Below, in pieces: positions 53,938 to 63,718 of a stretch of 64,000 nt of DNA. The notes below the pieces were generated by a model that saw nothing but the letters and a program-made list of their open reading frames with translations, did not search any database and was not told the DNA's origin. Every line of letters starts with the position of its first letter. Within the stretch, counting starts at the first letter, position 1. The DNA is from CAVSRC01 sp963830205 (GTDB lineage Bacteria; Pseudomonadota; Alphaproteobacteria; Rhizobiales; Kaistiaceae): contig CAWHLP010000041.1 of the NCBI GenBank assembly GCA_963830205.1, positions 124,001 to 188,000 on the forward strand. Reading direction: 5' to 3'. A program made the position numbers and the translations under genes.

Positions 53938-55230
53938 CTAAAAGTTGTGGGTCCAGCCCACCTGTCCGAGGAACTGATGCATGTGGAGGGTGACCGACTG
54001 GCCGCCGTACAACCCGGGCGTCGTTCCGGTGACCTTGACGTCGGGCGCATAGACGAAGGCGAAATCGACCGAGTTCTTGTCGGAGATCTTGTAGGTCGCA
54101 CCGGCCGTGATGTGATGCTGGACGACGCCGGGGGCGATGATGTTGAGCATGACGTCGGCCGGCTGGACCGGGTTGTCGTTGTAGGCATAGCCGGCGCGCA
54201 ACGTCCACATGGTGTTCGGCCGGTACTCGATGCCGACCTTATAGACGTTGATGTCGTGCCAGCCGAAGCCCGGCCCGCCCGTCGTGCCGAACAGCGGCGG
54301 GCTCGCCGACGAGTTTCCGACGGAGCCGACGCCGCTGTAGAAGATGCGCTGGAAGTCGGCCATGACGGTCAGTTGCGGCGAGAAGTCGTAAGCGAAGCCG
54401 GCGGTGATCGAGGCGGGGATGTCGAAGCCGCCGTGATCGGCGAACAGGCCGGCATACTTGTCGAACTTGGTCATCCACATCTTCGTCTGGCCGGCAAAGG
54501 CGAGACGGAACTGGTCGGTGACGTCGAACTGAAGTCCGGCGCGCAGGCCGCCGCCGACCGACCAGTCATAGCCCCGGTTGGTCAGGCTCAACGCGTCGAT
54601 CGAACTCCCGCCGAACGCGGCAAGGCCCTTCGCCTCGAAGGTCTGCAGGGCAAGGGTCGGCGCAATGCCGAACGAGAATTTGCCCACGCGCCTGGCATAG
54701 TCGGCCGAGATGAACATCTGCATCAGGTCGACGCCCGTGTCGCCGGCACAGAAGACGCCGGCACCGGCGCCCGCTCCGCCGCCGCAGTAGAAGCTGTTGT
54801 TGGTGACGCCCTTGTAGGTCGTGTTCATACCGCCATTGCCGTAGAGCGCGACGCCGACCGCGGAATTGGCGTCGAGCGGATGGCTGTAGGCCATGTTGGG
54901 CATGAGGAAGAGGTTGTTGGAACTCTCCACCGAACCGGTGCCGGTGCCCGGCGCGACGAAGCCCGCACCCGTCGACGAATAGCCGCGATAGGGCATGAAC
55001 AGGCCGACGCCCATCTGGAACTGCTTGCCGATGTCGGCAATGCCGGCCGGGTTGAGCGCCATCGACATGGCGTCCTCGGAATTGGCCACGCCGGCGCCGC
55101 CGACCCCGTTCTGCACGGGGCTGTAGCCGAGCTGGAAATAGCCTTCGGTCGCCCCCGCCGCCGCCGGCAACATGATGATCGCTGCCAGCCCGATAGCGGC
55201 TGGAAGAAGCCGCGCCCCCAGTTTGTTCAT
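53938..55230 (-). CDS. FadL/OmpP1-family outer-membrane transport protein
   Basis: A 430-residue outer-membrane beta-barrel for hydrophobic compounds. Signal peptide LLPAAIGLAAIIMLPAAAGA; the N-terminal plug has the family pattern NGVGGAGVANSEDAMSMALN with PAGIADIG; alternating amphipathic strands follow, and the last residue is Phe (VGWTHNF), the barrel-assembly signal. Extracellular Cys pair in SFYCGGGAGAGAGVFCAG. The site GGGGAGCGG precedes the ATG. It diverges from paiB with 275 bases between, partly AT-rich (TATGATAACAGAATATTTG) and probably its promoter. Confidence 0.93.
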   Translation of the reverse strand: MNKLGARLLPAAIGLAAIIMLPAAAGATEGYFQLGYSPVQNGVGGAGVANSEDAMSMALNPAGIADIGKQFQMGVGLFMPYRGYSSTGAGFVAPGTGTGSVESSNNLFLMPNMAYSHPLDANSAVGVALYGNGGMNTTYKGVTNNSFYCGGGAGAGAGVFCAGDTGVDLMQMFISADYARRVGKFSFGIAPTLALQTFEAKGLAAFGGSSIDALSLTNRGYDWSVGGGLRAGLQFDVTDQFRLAFAGQTKMWMTKFDKYAGLFADHGGFDIPASITAGFAYDFSPQLTVMADFQRIFYSGVGSVGNSSASPPLFGTTGGPGFGWHDINVYKVGIEYRPNTMWTLRAGYAYNDNPVQPADVMLNIIAPGVVQHHITAGATYKISDKNSVDFAFVYAPDVKVTGTTPGLYGGQSVTLHMHQFLGQVGWTHNF

Positions 55231-55505
55231 GCGTTCCGCTCCCCGTCTCGCCGCTGCCCTGAATCACCTTCACCGCGGCATCGGCGCAAGAATTATGATA
55301 ACAGAATATTTGAATATTGATTTTGCTCAAGTTTTTCGGCGAAGAACAGGCGCGCCCACGTCACTTGGCCAGGGACCGTTGCAGTCGCGCCACAGCCGGC
55401 AACGTCCGGCCGCACCCCGTCACGCGCCGCCCACGCCGGTCTGGCCGGTCGGCGCGCCGGAAACCCCGGTTCCGGCGCCACGCGGGGCATGCTAATGCCC
55501 TGACC

Positions 55506-56153
55506 ATGTACCAGCCGGACCACCACCGCGAGGACGACCTTGCCGTTCAGCATGGGCTGATCCGGGCCCATCCGCTCGGTCTGCTGGTGACGGCCGGGGC
55601 GGAGGGGCTGGAGGCGAACCCGATTCCGTTCGTTCTCGATGCCGCGGCCGGGCCGAAGGGCGTGCTCAGGGGGCACCTCGCCCGCGCCAACCGCCAGTGG
55701 CGCGCATTCGACGCCTCGGTCGAGGCGCTGGTCGCCTTCCAGGGGGCCGAGGCCTATATCACCCCCTCCTGGTACGCGACCAAGGCCGAGACCGGGAAGG
55801 TGGTTCCGACCTGGAACTACGCCATGGTGCAGGTGCACGGCCCGCTCCGCGTCGTCGAGGATGCCGACTGGCTGCGCGCCCAGGTCGAGGCCCTGACCGC
55901 AGCGCGCGAGGGCGCGCGCCAGAAGCCGTGGCAGGTTGGCGATGCGCCCGAGTCCTTCGTTGCGGCGATGCTGCGCGGGATCGTCGGCATCGAGATCGCG
56001 ATCACGCGCATCGCGGGCAAGTGGAAGGTGAGCCAGAACCGCCCCGAGGCGGACCGCGCCGGCGTCGTCGCCGGCCTGCGCCAAGACGGGAGCGCCGAGG
56101 CAGAGGCCATGGCCGGACTGGTGGAGACGGCGCGGAAAGGCGGCGCGCGATGA
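55506..56153 (+). CDS. PaiB-family FMN-binding regulator-like protein
   Basis: A 215-residue protein, MYQPDHHREDDLAVQHGLIR, then HPLGLLVTAGAEGLEANPIPF, GHLARANRQWRA, EAYITPSWYATKAETGKVVP and TWNYAMVQVHGPL: the flavin-reductase-like split barrel of PaiB. The Bacillus protein was described as a negative regulator of sporulation and protease genes, but most relatives are FMN/heme-binding with no proven DNA contact. Its stop overlaps the start of the cysteine desulfurase as ATGA, so it is in the suf operon, where alphaproteobacteria normally have an IscR-type regulator first. Confidence 0.9.
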   Translation: MYQPDHHREDDLAVQHGLIRAHPLGLLVTAGAEGLEANPIPFVLDAAAGPKGVLRGHLARANRQWRAFDASVEALVAFQGAEAYITPSWYATKAETGKVVPTWNYAMVQVHGPLRVVEDADWLRAQVEALTAAREGARQKPWQVGDAPESFVAAMLRGIVGIEIAITRIAGKWKVSQNRPEADRAGVVAGLRQDGSAEAEAMAGLVETARKGGAR

Positions 56154-57298
56154 AGCGCACCTATCTCGACTACAACGCCACGGCACCGCTGCGCCCGGAG
56201 GCGCGAGACGCCATGGTCGCGGCGCTCGCCGAGGTCGGCAACGCCTCCTCGGTCCATGCCGAGGGCAGGGCGGCGCGCGCGCGCATCGAGCATGCGCGGA
56301 GCGCCGTGGCGGCGCTCGCCGGCGGCGACGCCAAGCTCACGACCTTGGTCAGCGGCGGCACCGAGGCCAACAACACCGCGCTCACCCCCGACTGGCGCAT
56401 CGGCAGCGAGATCGTCGACCTCGACACGTTGCTGGTCGGCGCCACCGAGCACCCCTCGGTGATGGCCGGTGGCGGCTTCGCGGTGGACGAGATCCGCACC
56501 ATCCCCGTTGACGGCGAGGGCATCGTCGACCGGCAGGCGCTGACCGCGCTGCTGGCCAGGACAGGCGGCCGGGCGCTGGTCTCGGTGATGCTCGCCAACA
56601 ACGAGACCGGCGCCATCCAGCCGGTGGCCGAGGTGGCCGCCATCGCCCACGAGGCGGGCGCGCTGGTGCATTGCGACGCGATCCAGGCCGCCGGGAGAAT
56701 CCCCATCGATATCAAGGCGCTCGGCGTGGATGTTCTCACACTTTCGGCCCACAAGATCGGTGGTCCCCAGGGCGCCGGCGCGATCGTGCGGGCAAGCGAA
56801 GGGACGACCTTCGCGCCACTCTTGACCGGTGGTGGGCAGGAGCGGCGGACGCGCGCCGGGACCGAGAACGTCGCGGCCATCGCCGGCTTCGGCGCAGCGG
56901 CCGAAGCCGCGCTGGCGGACCTCGGCAAGGCAGCGGGCTGGTCCGGCTGGCGCGACCGGCTGGCGGGGATCGTCGGGCCGGGAGCGACCGTGTTCAGCGC
57001 GGGCGTGCCCCGTCTGCCCCAGACCCTGTGCCTGGCCGTGCCCGGTCTGTCCGCGGAAACCCTGGTGATCGCGCTCGATCTCGCCGGAATCGCGGTCTCT
57101 TCGGGATCGGCGTGTTCGTCGGGCAAGGTGGCGCCAAGCCACGTCCTGGCGGCGATGGGGGTGGCGCCGGATCTGGCAAAATGCGCTATTCGTCTCAGCC
57201 TGGGCTGGGATTCGGCCGAAAACGACTTAGATTCATTCGCAACCGCCTGGAAAGCCGTGCTAAAGCACGTCGCGCCAGGGGAGATTCAGGTGGCCTGA
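56150..57298 (+). CDS. Cysteine desulfurase, NifS/IscS type
   Basis: A 382-residue PLP enzyme that takes sulfur from cysteine. TYLDYNATAPLRPEARDAM, VSGGTEANNTAL, the PLP His in GATEHPSVM, ANNETGAIQPV, Lys in LSAHKIGGPQGAGAI and the catalytic Cys in SSGSACSSGK, on a long loop as in group I desulfurases. It is shorter than E. coli IscS. It is the first of two desulfurases in this operon, the other being SufS at 61979. A 9-base-arm hairpin covers its stop codon, before sufB. Confidence 0.95.
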   Translation: MKRTYLDYNATAPLRPEARDAMVAALAEVGNASSVHAEGRAARARIEHARSAVAALAGGDAKLTTLVSGGTEANNTALTPDWRIGSEIVDLDTLLVGATEHPSVMAGGGFAVDEIRTIPVDGEGIVDRQALTALLARTGGRALVSVMLANNETGAIQPVAEVAAIAHEAGALVHCDAIQAAGRIPIDIKALGVDVLTLSAHKIGGPQGAGAIVRASEGTTFAPLLTGGGQERRTRAGTENVAAIAGFGAAAEAALADLGKAAGWSGWRDRLAGIVGPGATVFSAGVPRLPQTLCLAVPGLSAETLVIALDLAGIAVSSGSACSSGKVAPSHVLAAMGVAPDLAKCAIRLSLGWDSAENDLDSFATAWKAVLKHVAPGEIQVA

Positions 57299-57310
57299 AT
57301 TGGCCACCTG
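57287..57310 (+). promoter_or_regulatory. Intercistronic hairpin over the desulfurase stop codon
   Basis: CAGGTGGCC (57287-57295) and GGCCACCTG (57302-57310) are perfect arms; the loop TGAATT includes the stop TGA. There is no U-tract, so RNA processing or polarity control between desulfurase and sufB is more likely than termination. Confidence 0.6.
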
Positions 57311-57358
57311 CGTTACTCGACCCGCGGCCCTTGAAGCCGCTGTGGATGGAGTCGCTGC

Positions 57359-58828
<1,470 letters not shown>

Positions 58829-58868
58829 CGCCCGCCGCCGGGACCGATTTCATAGGGTGACGACCACC

Positions 58869-59374
58869 ATGACCGAGACTGTGAAGCCCGTGATGAACGT
58901 CGCCGACGTGCCGCTGCGCGACAACGCCCACGGCGAGGCGTTCGCAGCCAAGATCGGCTCGTTCGGCAAGGCGATCGGCTCGACCGGAATGGGCGTCATG
59001 CTGCACGTGGTCGAGCCGGGCAAGAAGGCATTTCCCTTCCACGCCCACCACATGACGCAGCGAGCTGTTCGTCATCCTGGAAGGCGAGGGCACCTATCGC
59101 TTCGGGGCCGAGAGCTACCCGGTCAAGGCCGGCGACGTCTGCGCCGCGCCGGCCGGCGGAGCGGAGGTCGCCCACCAGATCATCAACACCGGCAAGACGG
59201 TGCTGAAATATCTCGGCCTCTCGGCCAATCCGACCGGAACCGGCGACGTGGTCGAATACCCCGAACTCGAAGAAGTTCGCCGTCTCCTCGCGCTTCGACT
59301 GGGCGACCGGTAAGGGCGGCGTGCGCTATGTCGGCCGCGCCGAGAACTCGCTCGACTATTGGGACGGCGAATGA
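58869..59374 (+). pseudogene. Cupin-domain protein in suf operon, two frame breaks
   Basis: About 168 residues when rejoined: MTETVKPVMNVADVPLRDNA, cupin strand HAHHM-T, ELFVILEGEGTYRFGAESYP, KAGDVCAAPAGGAEVAHQII, then SKKFAVSSRFDWATGKGGVR and SLDYWDGE. One extra base near 59055 (ATGACGCAGCGAGCTG) and one near 59266 (CCCGAACTCGAAG) throw the frame; removing each restores a smooth protein. Because both flanks keep coding character, base-call error is likelier than a dead gene. The His pair and Glu fit a metal-binding cupin. It stops in ATGA overlap with the next gene. Role in Fe-S assembly unknown. Confidence 0.72.
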
Positions 59375-59634
59375 TGGCCGCCTGGTTCAGGCCGCGCCGT
59401 TACGGCATCGGCGCGACGCCGGTAAGCTGGCAGGGCTGGGTGCTGGTCGGCGCCTATGTCGCGCTCGTCCTTGGGACCATGTGGCTGATCCTGCCGCACC
59501 AGGGCGGGATGCCGCTCGACCGTCTGGCCATCTGGGCGGCGGTGATGATCGTTGCGTCGGCGGTGATCATCTGGATCGCGCATCGCAACACCGAGGGCGG
59601 ATGGCACTGGCGCTGGGGCGATCGCCGCCGCTAG
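59371..59634 (+). CDS. Small two-helix membrane protein in suf operon
   Basis: An 87-residue protein MMAAWFRPRRYGIGATPVSW with helices VLVGAYVALVLGTMWLIL and LAIWAAVMIVASAVIIWIA, ending WHWRWGDRRR. The ATG overlaps the cupin stop (ATGA). I know no function; similar short membrane proteins are often seen near sufC in alphaproteobacteria by my recollection, not verified here. It lies 60 bases before sufC, the gap containing a short GGTCCCCGCTTTCGCTGGGGCC palindrome. Confidence 0.75.
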   Translation: MMAAWFRPRRYGIGATPVSWQGWVLVGAYVALVLGTMWLILPHQGGMPLDRLAIWAAVMIVASAVIIWIAHRNTEGGWHWRWGDRRR

Positions 59635-59694
59635 GGCGGCAAATGAATGGGATGGGTCCCCGCTTTCGCTGGGGCCTCTAGGAAAGTGGAACGA

Positions 59695-60450
59695 ATGGCA
59701 CTGCTCGAGATCAAGAACCTGCATGCGACCGTGGCCGAGCGCGAGATCCTGCGCGGCATCGACCTTGTCGTCGGCAAGGGCGAGACCCACGCCATCATGG
59801 GCCCCAACGGCGGCGGCAAGTCGACGCTGGCCTATGTGCTGGCCGGCCACCCGGGCTACGTGGTGACCGAGGGCTCGGTCACCTTCAACGGCAAGGACCT
59901 CCTGGAGATGGAGCCGGACGAGCGCGCCGCCGCCGGCATCTTCCTCGCCTTCCAGTACCCGGTGGAAATTCCCGGCGTCGCCACCATGACGTTCCTCAAG
60001 TCGGCCTTGAACGCCCAGCGCAGGGCGCGTGGGCAAGCGGAGCTGTCGACGCCCGATTTCGTGCGCCGCGTGCGCGAGGTCTCCGGACGGCTCAACGTCA
60101 CCCAGGAGATGCTGCGCCGGCCGCTCAATGTCGGCTTCTCCGGCGGCGAGAAGAAGCGCAACGAGATCATGCAGATGGCGCTGCTGGAACCGTCGCTGGC
60201 GGTGATGGACGAGACCGATTCCGGCCTCGACATCGATGCGCTGCGCGTCGTCTCCGAAGGTGTGGTTGCGATGAAATCGCCGGAGCGTTCGGCCATCGTC
60301 ATCACCCACTATCAGCGCCTGTTGAACTACATCGTGCCCGACCAGGTGCATGTGCTCTCCGCCGGCCGCATCGTGCGCTCCGGCGGCAAGGAGCTGGCGC
60401 TCGAGCTGGAAGAGAAGGGCTACGCCGAGTTCTCCGGCGCGGCGGCCTGA
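59695..60450 (+). CDS. sufC: Fe-S assembly ATPase SufC
   Basis: A 251-residue ABC-type ATPase that energises SufBCD. Walker A MGPNGGGKSTLAYVL, Q-loop FLAFQYPVEIPGV, signature LNVGFSGGEKKRNEI, Walker B EPSLAVMDETDSGLDID with SufC's characteristic ETDSGLD, and the switch His in VITHYQRLLNYI. The ATG at 59695 follows GGAAAGTGG. It lacks membrane partners, consistent with the SufC class. Ten bases separate it from sufD. Confidence 0.97.
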   Translation: MALLEIKNLHATVAEREILRGIDLVVGKGETHAIMGPNGGGKSTLAYVLAGHPGYVVTEGSVTFNGKDLLEMEPDERAAAGIFLAFQYPVEIPGVATMTFLKSALNAQRRARGQAELSTPDFVRRVREVSGRLNVTQEMLRRPLNVGFSGGEKKRNEIMQMALLEPSLAVMDETDSGLDIDALRVVSEGVVAMKSPERSAIVITHYQRLLNYIVPDQVHVLSAGRIVRSGGKELALELEEKGYAEFSGAAA

Positions 60451-60459
60451 GCAAGCCCC

Positions 60460-61788
60460 ATGAACGCTGAGCCGAAGACCATACGCACCAAGGCGGAAGA
60501 GGCGCTGATCGCCGAATACCGCGCGCACGCGACGGCGCTGCCGGGCGGCACGCCGGTGGCGCGCCGGCGCGAGGCGGCGATGGCGCTGTTCGAGAAGAGC
60601 GGCCTGCCGCACCGCCGCGTCGAGGAGTGGAAGTACACCGACCTGCGCGCCCTGATGAAGAGCGCCCAGCCGCTGGCCGTCGGTGCTGACGACGCCGTGC
60701 TGGCGGCGCTCGCCGGCGCCGACCCGCTCGCCGGGCTCGACCGCGCCCGCATCGTGGTCGTCAACGGGCGCTACCGCACCGACCTTTCCGATCTTGCCGG
60801 CCTCGACGGCGTCACCGTGACGGCGCTGACCGATGTGCTCGCCCAGGCGCCGGAGCGCGTCGGCAAGCTCTTCGCCGATTCCGACGATACCGCGCTGGCG
60901 CTCAACTCCGCCTTCATGCAGGGCGGCGTGGTGGTCGACGTCGCCAGGAACGCCAAGCCCGCCCGGCCGCTCGAGATCGTCCACCTGGCGGCGCCCAGCG
61001 CAGCGGCGGCCGTGTTCGTGCGCGACATCGTGACCGTCGGCGAAAACGCCAGCCTGCGCGTCATCGATACCTATCGCGGCCCGGCCGGCCTTGCCTATCA
61101 GGTGAATGCCGTCACCGAGCTCACCGTCGGCGCCGGCGCCAGCGTGGAATGGGCGCGGCTGCAGGCGGAGGGCGGCGCCGCCCAGCACATCGGTACGCTC
61201 GAGGCCGAACTGGCCGCCGACGCCACGCTGAGCCACCTCACCGTCAATGCCGGCGGCGCCCTGTGGCGCTGGCAGGGTTTCGCCACCGTCGCCGGGCGCG
61301 GCGTGACGCTATCCTTCAACGGCGCCACCATGCTCTCCGGCAAGGAGCACGGCGACCAGACGCTGGTCGTGCGCCATGCCCAGGGCTATTCGCAGAGCCG
61401 CGAGCTGTTCAAGAGCGTGGTCGACGGCACTGCCGAAGGCGTCTTCCAGGGCCGCATCGTCGTCGATTTCGATGCCCAGAAGACCGACGCCAAGATGATG
61501 ACCCAGGCGCTGCTGCTGTCGCAGGAGGCGCAGTTCGTCTCCAAGCCGGAGCTGGAGATCTTCGCCGACGACGTCCAGTGCGGCCACGGCGCCACTTCGG
61601 GCCGCATCGACGACACCCAGCTGTTCTACCTGATGGCGCGCGGCGTGCCGCGGGCCGCGGCCGAGCAGCTCCTGATCGAGGCCTTCCTCGACGATGCCAT
61701 CGACCTGCTCAAGGACGAGGCGACGGCGAACGCGCTCAAGGGCGTGGTCAGCGCCTGGCTGAAGACGCGGGGAGGGGCAGCGTCGTGA
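60460..61788 (+). CDS. sufD: Fe-S scaffold subunit SufD
   Basis: A 442-residue SufB-like beta-helix protein. N-terminal helical part (FEKSGLPHRRVEEWKYTDLR), then VDVARNAKPARPLEIVHLA, SRELFKSVVDGTAEGVFQGR, KTDAKMMTQALLLSQEAQF and the family hallmark KPELEIFADDVQCGHGATSG, containing the Cys/His that align with the cluster site, then FYLMARGVPRAAAEQLL. It ends 190 bases before sufS, and that gap is filled by inverted repeats. Confidence 0.96.
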   Translation: MNAEPKTIRTKAEEALIAEYRAHATALPGGTPVARRREAAMALFEKSGLPHRRVEEWKYTDLRALMKSAQPLAVGADDAVLAALAGADPLAGLDRARIVVVNGRYRTDLSDLAGLDGVTVTALTDVLAQAPERVGKLFADSDDTALALNSAFMQGGVVVDVARNAKPARPLEIVHLAAPSAAAAVFVRDIVTVGENASLRVIDTYRGPAGLAYQVNAVTELTVGAGASVEWARLQAEGGAAQHIGTLEAELAADATLSHLTVNAGGALWRWQGFATVAGRGVTLSFNGATMLSGKEHGDQTLVVRHAQGYSQSRELFKSVVDGTAEGVFQGRIVVDFDAQKTDAKMMTQALLLSQEAQFVSKPELEIFADDVQCGHGATSGRIDDTQLFYLMARGVPRAAAEQLLIEAFLDDAIDLLKDEATANALKGVVSAWLKTRGGAAS

Positions 61789-61800
61789 TGGTTCGGCAGG

Positions 61801-61977
61801 CGACCCCACCCACCACGCTGCGCGCGGTCCCCCCTCCCCGAAACGGGGAGGGAGGGGTGGCTCCCGAACACTCAGGCTTCCAGGATCATCGCGCGCGAGC
61901 CGCGGGCTCCAATCCCTCCCCGGAACGGGGAGGGGGGACCGGCCGCAGGCCGGTGGGTGGGGTGGTCGGGAGGCAAT
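61801..61977. repeat. Nested inverted repeat between sufD and sufS
   Basis: Two inner palindromes, CCCTCCCCGAAACGGGGAG (61832-61850) and CCCTCCCCGGAACGGGGAG (61914-61932), lie inside larger arms CGACCCCACCCACC (61801-61814) and GGTGGGTGGGGTGGTCG (about 61951-61967), and the inner arms also match GGTCCCCCCTCCCC / GGGGAGGGGGGACC. Related to the CTCTCCCC repeats at 10656-10768. Inserted inside an operon. Confidence 0.8.
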
Positions 61978-61978
61978 C

Positions 61979-63220
61979 ATGAACGCGCCGAGCCGGACCG
62001 AGCCCTATGACGTCCAGGCGGTGCGCCGGGATTTCCCGATTCTCAAGCGCACCGTCTACGACAAGCCGCTCGTCTATCTCGACAACGCCGCCTCGGCCCA
62101 GAAGCCGCAGGCCGTCATCGACGCGGTCAGCGAGGCCTATGGCGCCGAATACGCCAACGTCCATCGCGGCCTGCATTTCCTGTCGAACCTGGCGACCGAG
62201 AAATACGAGGAGGCGCGCGAGATCGTCCGCCGCTTCATCAACGCCCGCTTTACCGACGAGGTGATCTTCACCCGCAACGCCACCGAAGCGATCAACCTCG
62301 CCGCCGCCTCCTTCGGCGGCTCGCTGATCGGCGAGGGCGACGAGATCGTGCTCTCCATCATGGAGCACCATTCCAACATCGTGCCGTGGAACTTCCTGCG
62401 CGAGAGCCGTGGGGCGGTGATCAAGTGGGCACCGGTCGCCGACGACGGCACCTTCCTCATCGAGGAATTCGCGAAGCTGCTCGGCCCGCGTACGAAGATG
62501 GTGGCGATCACCCACATGTCGAACGTGCTCGGCACCGTCGTTCCGGTGAAGGAGGTCTGCCGCATCGCCCACGAGCGCGGCATTCCGGTGCTCATCGACG
62601 GTAGCCAGGGCGCCGTCCACATGGTCGTCGACGTTCAGGACATCGACTGCGATTTCTACGCGCTGACCGGCCACAAGCTCTACGGCCCGACCGGCATCGG
62701 CGTGCTCTACGGCAAGCGCGAGCGACTTGCCGCCATGCCGCCTTACATGGGCGGCGGCGAGATGATCGCCGATGTCAGCCAGGAGCGCGTCACCTATGCC
62801 GAGCCGCCGCATCGCTTCGAGGCCGGCACCCCGCCCATCGTCCAGGCGATCGGGCTGGGCGCGGCTCTGACCTACATGCAGGGCCTCGGCCTCGACCGCA
62901 TCCACGCCCATGAGGCGATGCTGGCGGCCTATGCCCATGAGCGGCTGTCGCGCATCAACAGCCTGACGCTCTACGGCTCGGCCAAGGGCAAGGGCGCCAT
63001 CGTCGCCTTCAACATGGCCGGCGCCCACGCGCACGACGTCGCCACCATCATCGACCGCTCCGGCGTCGCGGTGAGGGCGGGGAGCCACTGCGCCCAGCCG
63101 CTGCTCACCCGTTTCGGCGTGACCGCCACCTGTCGCGCTTCCTTCGCGCTCTATAACACCCAGGAGGAAGTCGACCGCCTCGCCGAGGCTCTGCACAAGG
63201 CCCAGGATTTCTTCGCGTGA
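61979..63220 (+). CDS. sufS: Cysteine desulfurase SufS
   Basis: A 413-residue group II desulfurase. Seen: PLVYLDNAASAQKPQAVIDA, VHRGLHFLSN, FTRNATEAINLAAAS, LSIMEHHSNIVPWNFL, the PLP Lys in LTGHKLYGPTGIG, GGGEMIADV and the catalytic Cys in VRAGSHCAQPLL. The latter loop is short, as in SufS, which needs a sulfur acceptor such as SufE; none is in the window. It follows the repeat-filled gap after sufD, and its stop overlaps the next gene. Confidence 0.97.
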   Translation: MNAPSRTEPYDVQAVRRDFPILKRTVYDKPLVYLDNAASAQKPQAVIDAVSEAYGAEYANVHRGLHFLSNLATEKYEEAREIVRRFINARFTDEVIFTRNATEAINLAAASFGGSLIGEGDEIVLSIMEHHSNIVPWNFLRESRGAVIKWAPVADDGTFLIEEFAKLLGPRTKMVAITHMSNVLGTVVPVKEVCRIAHERGIPVLIDGSQGAVHMVVDVQDIDCDFYALTGHKLYGPTGIGVLYGKRERLAAMPPYMGGGEMIADVSQERVTYAEPPHRFEAGTPPIVQAIGLGAALTYMQGLGLDRIHAHEAMLAAYAHERLSRINSLTLYGSAKGKGAIVAFNMAGAHAHDVATIIDRSGVAVRAGSHCAQPLLTRFGVTATCRASFALYNTQEEVDRLAEALHKAQDFFA

Positions 63221-63642
63221 CCATGATGGACGAGCCCAACACCACACCTGAGACACCTCCGACGCACGAGCACGAGGGCGGGCACGGCGTGCCGATGGCG
63301 CTGCGCGCGACCGGCTCGGCGATTCCCGCGGAAGAACTCGACCGGCTGACCCTCGACATCGTGGGGGCGCTGAAGTCCGTCTACGACCCGGAGATCCCGG
63401 CCGACATTTACGAGCTCGGGCTGATCTACCGGGTCGACGTCGACGACAACCGCAACATCGACATCGACATGACGCTGACCGCGCCCGGCTGTCCGGTCGC
63501 CGGCGAGATGCCGGGCTGGGTGGAGAACGCGGTGAGCCTGGTGCCCGGCGTCAACGACGTGCGGGTGAACATGGTGTTCGACCCGCCGTGGACGCCGCAC
63601 CGCATGTCCGACCTCGCCCGCGTCGCGCTCGACTGGTACTGA
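63217..63642 (+). CDS. sufT: SufT / MIP18-type Fe-S maturation factor
   Basis: About 141 residues from GTG 63217 (GTGA overlap with the sufS stop); ATG 63223 is an equally possible start. A His/Glu-rich leader (THEHEGGHG) precedes a DUF59 domain: ALKSVYDPEIPADIYELGLI, DIDMTLTAPGCPVAGEMPGW with the conserved Cys, VRVNMVFDPPWTPHRMSDLA. SufT homologues help deliver clusters to targets. In many relatives a sufA-type carrier follows; here no such gene is seen before the convergent GYD gene. Confidence 0.92.
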   Translation: MTMMDEPNTTPETPPTHEHEGGHGVPMALRATGSAIPAEELDRLTLDIVGALKSVYDPEIPADIYELGLIYRVDVDDNRNIDIDMTLTAPGCPVAGEMPGWVENAVSLVPGVNDVRVNMVFDPPWTPHRMSDLARVALDWY

Positions 63643-63654
63643 GCCCGCGGGGCT

Positions 63655-63692
63655 GCGAGCTGTTGCACGCGACGTGCGGAGCAACAGCTCGC
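63655..63692. terminator. Perfect 12-base inverted repeat after suf operon
   Basis: GCGAGCTGTTGC (63655-63666) and GCAACAGCTCGC (63681-63692) flank ACGCGACGTGCGGA. It has no U-tract, but sits between convergent genes 12 bases after the suf operon stop, so a terminator is the simplest reading. Confidence 0.55.
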
Positions 63693-63718
63693 CGAATGGC
63701 GACCGGAAAGGCCGCCGG

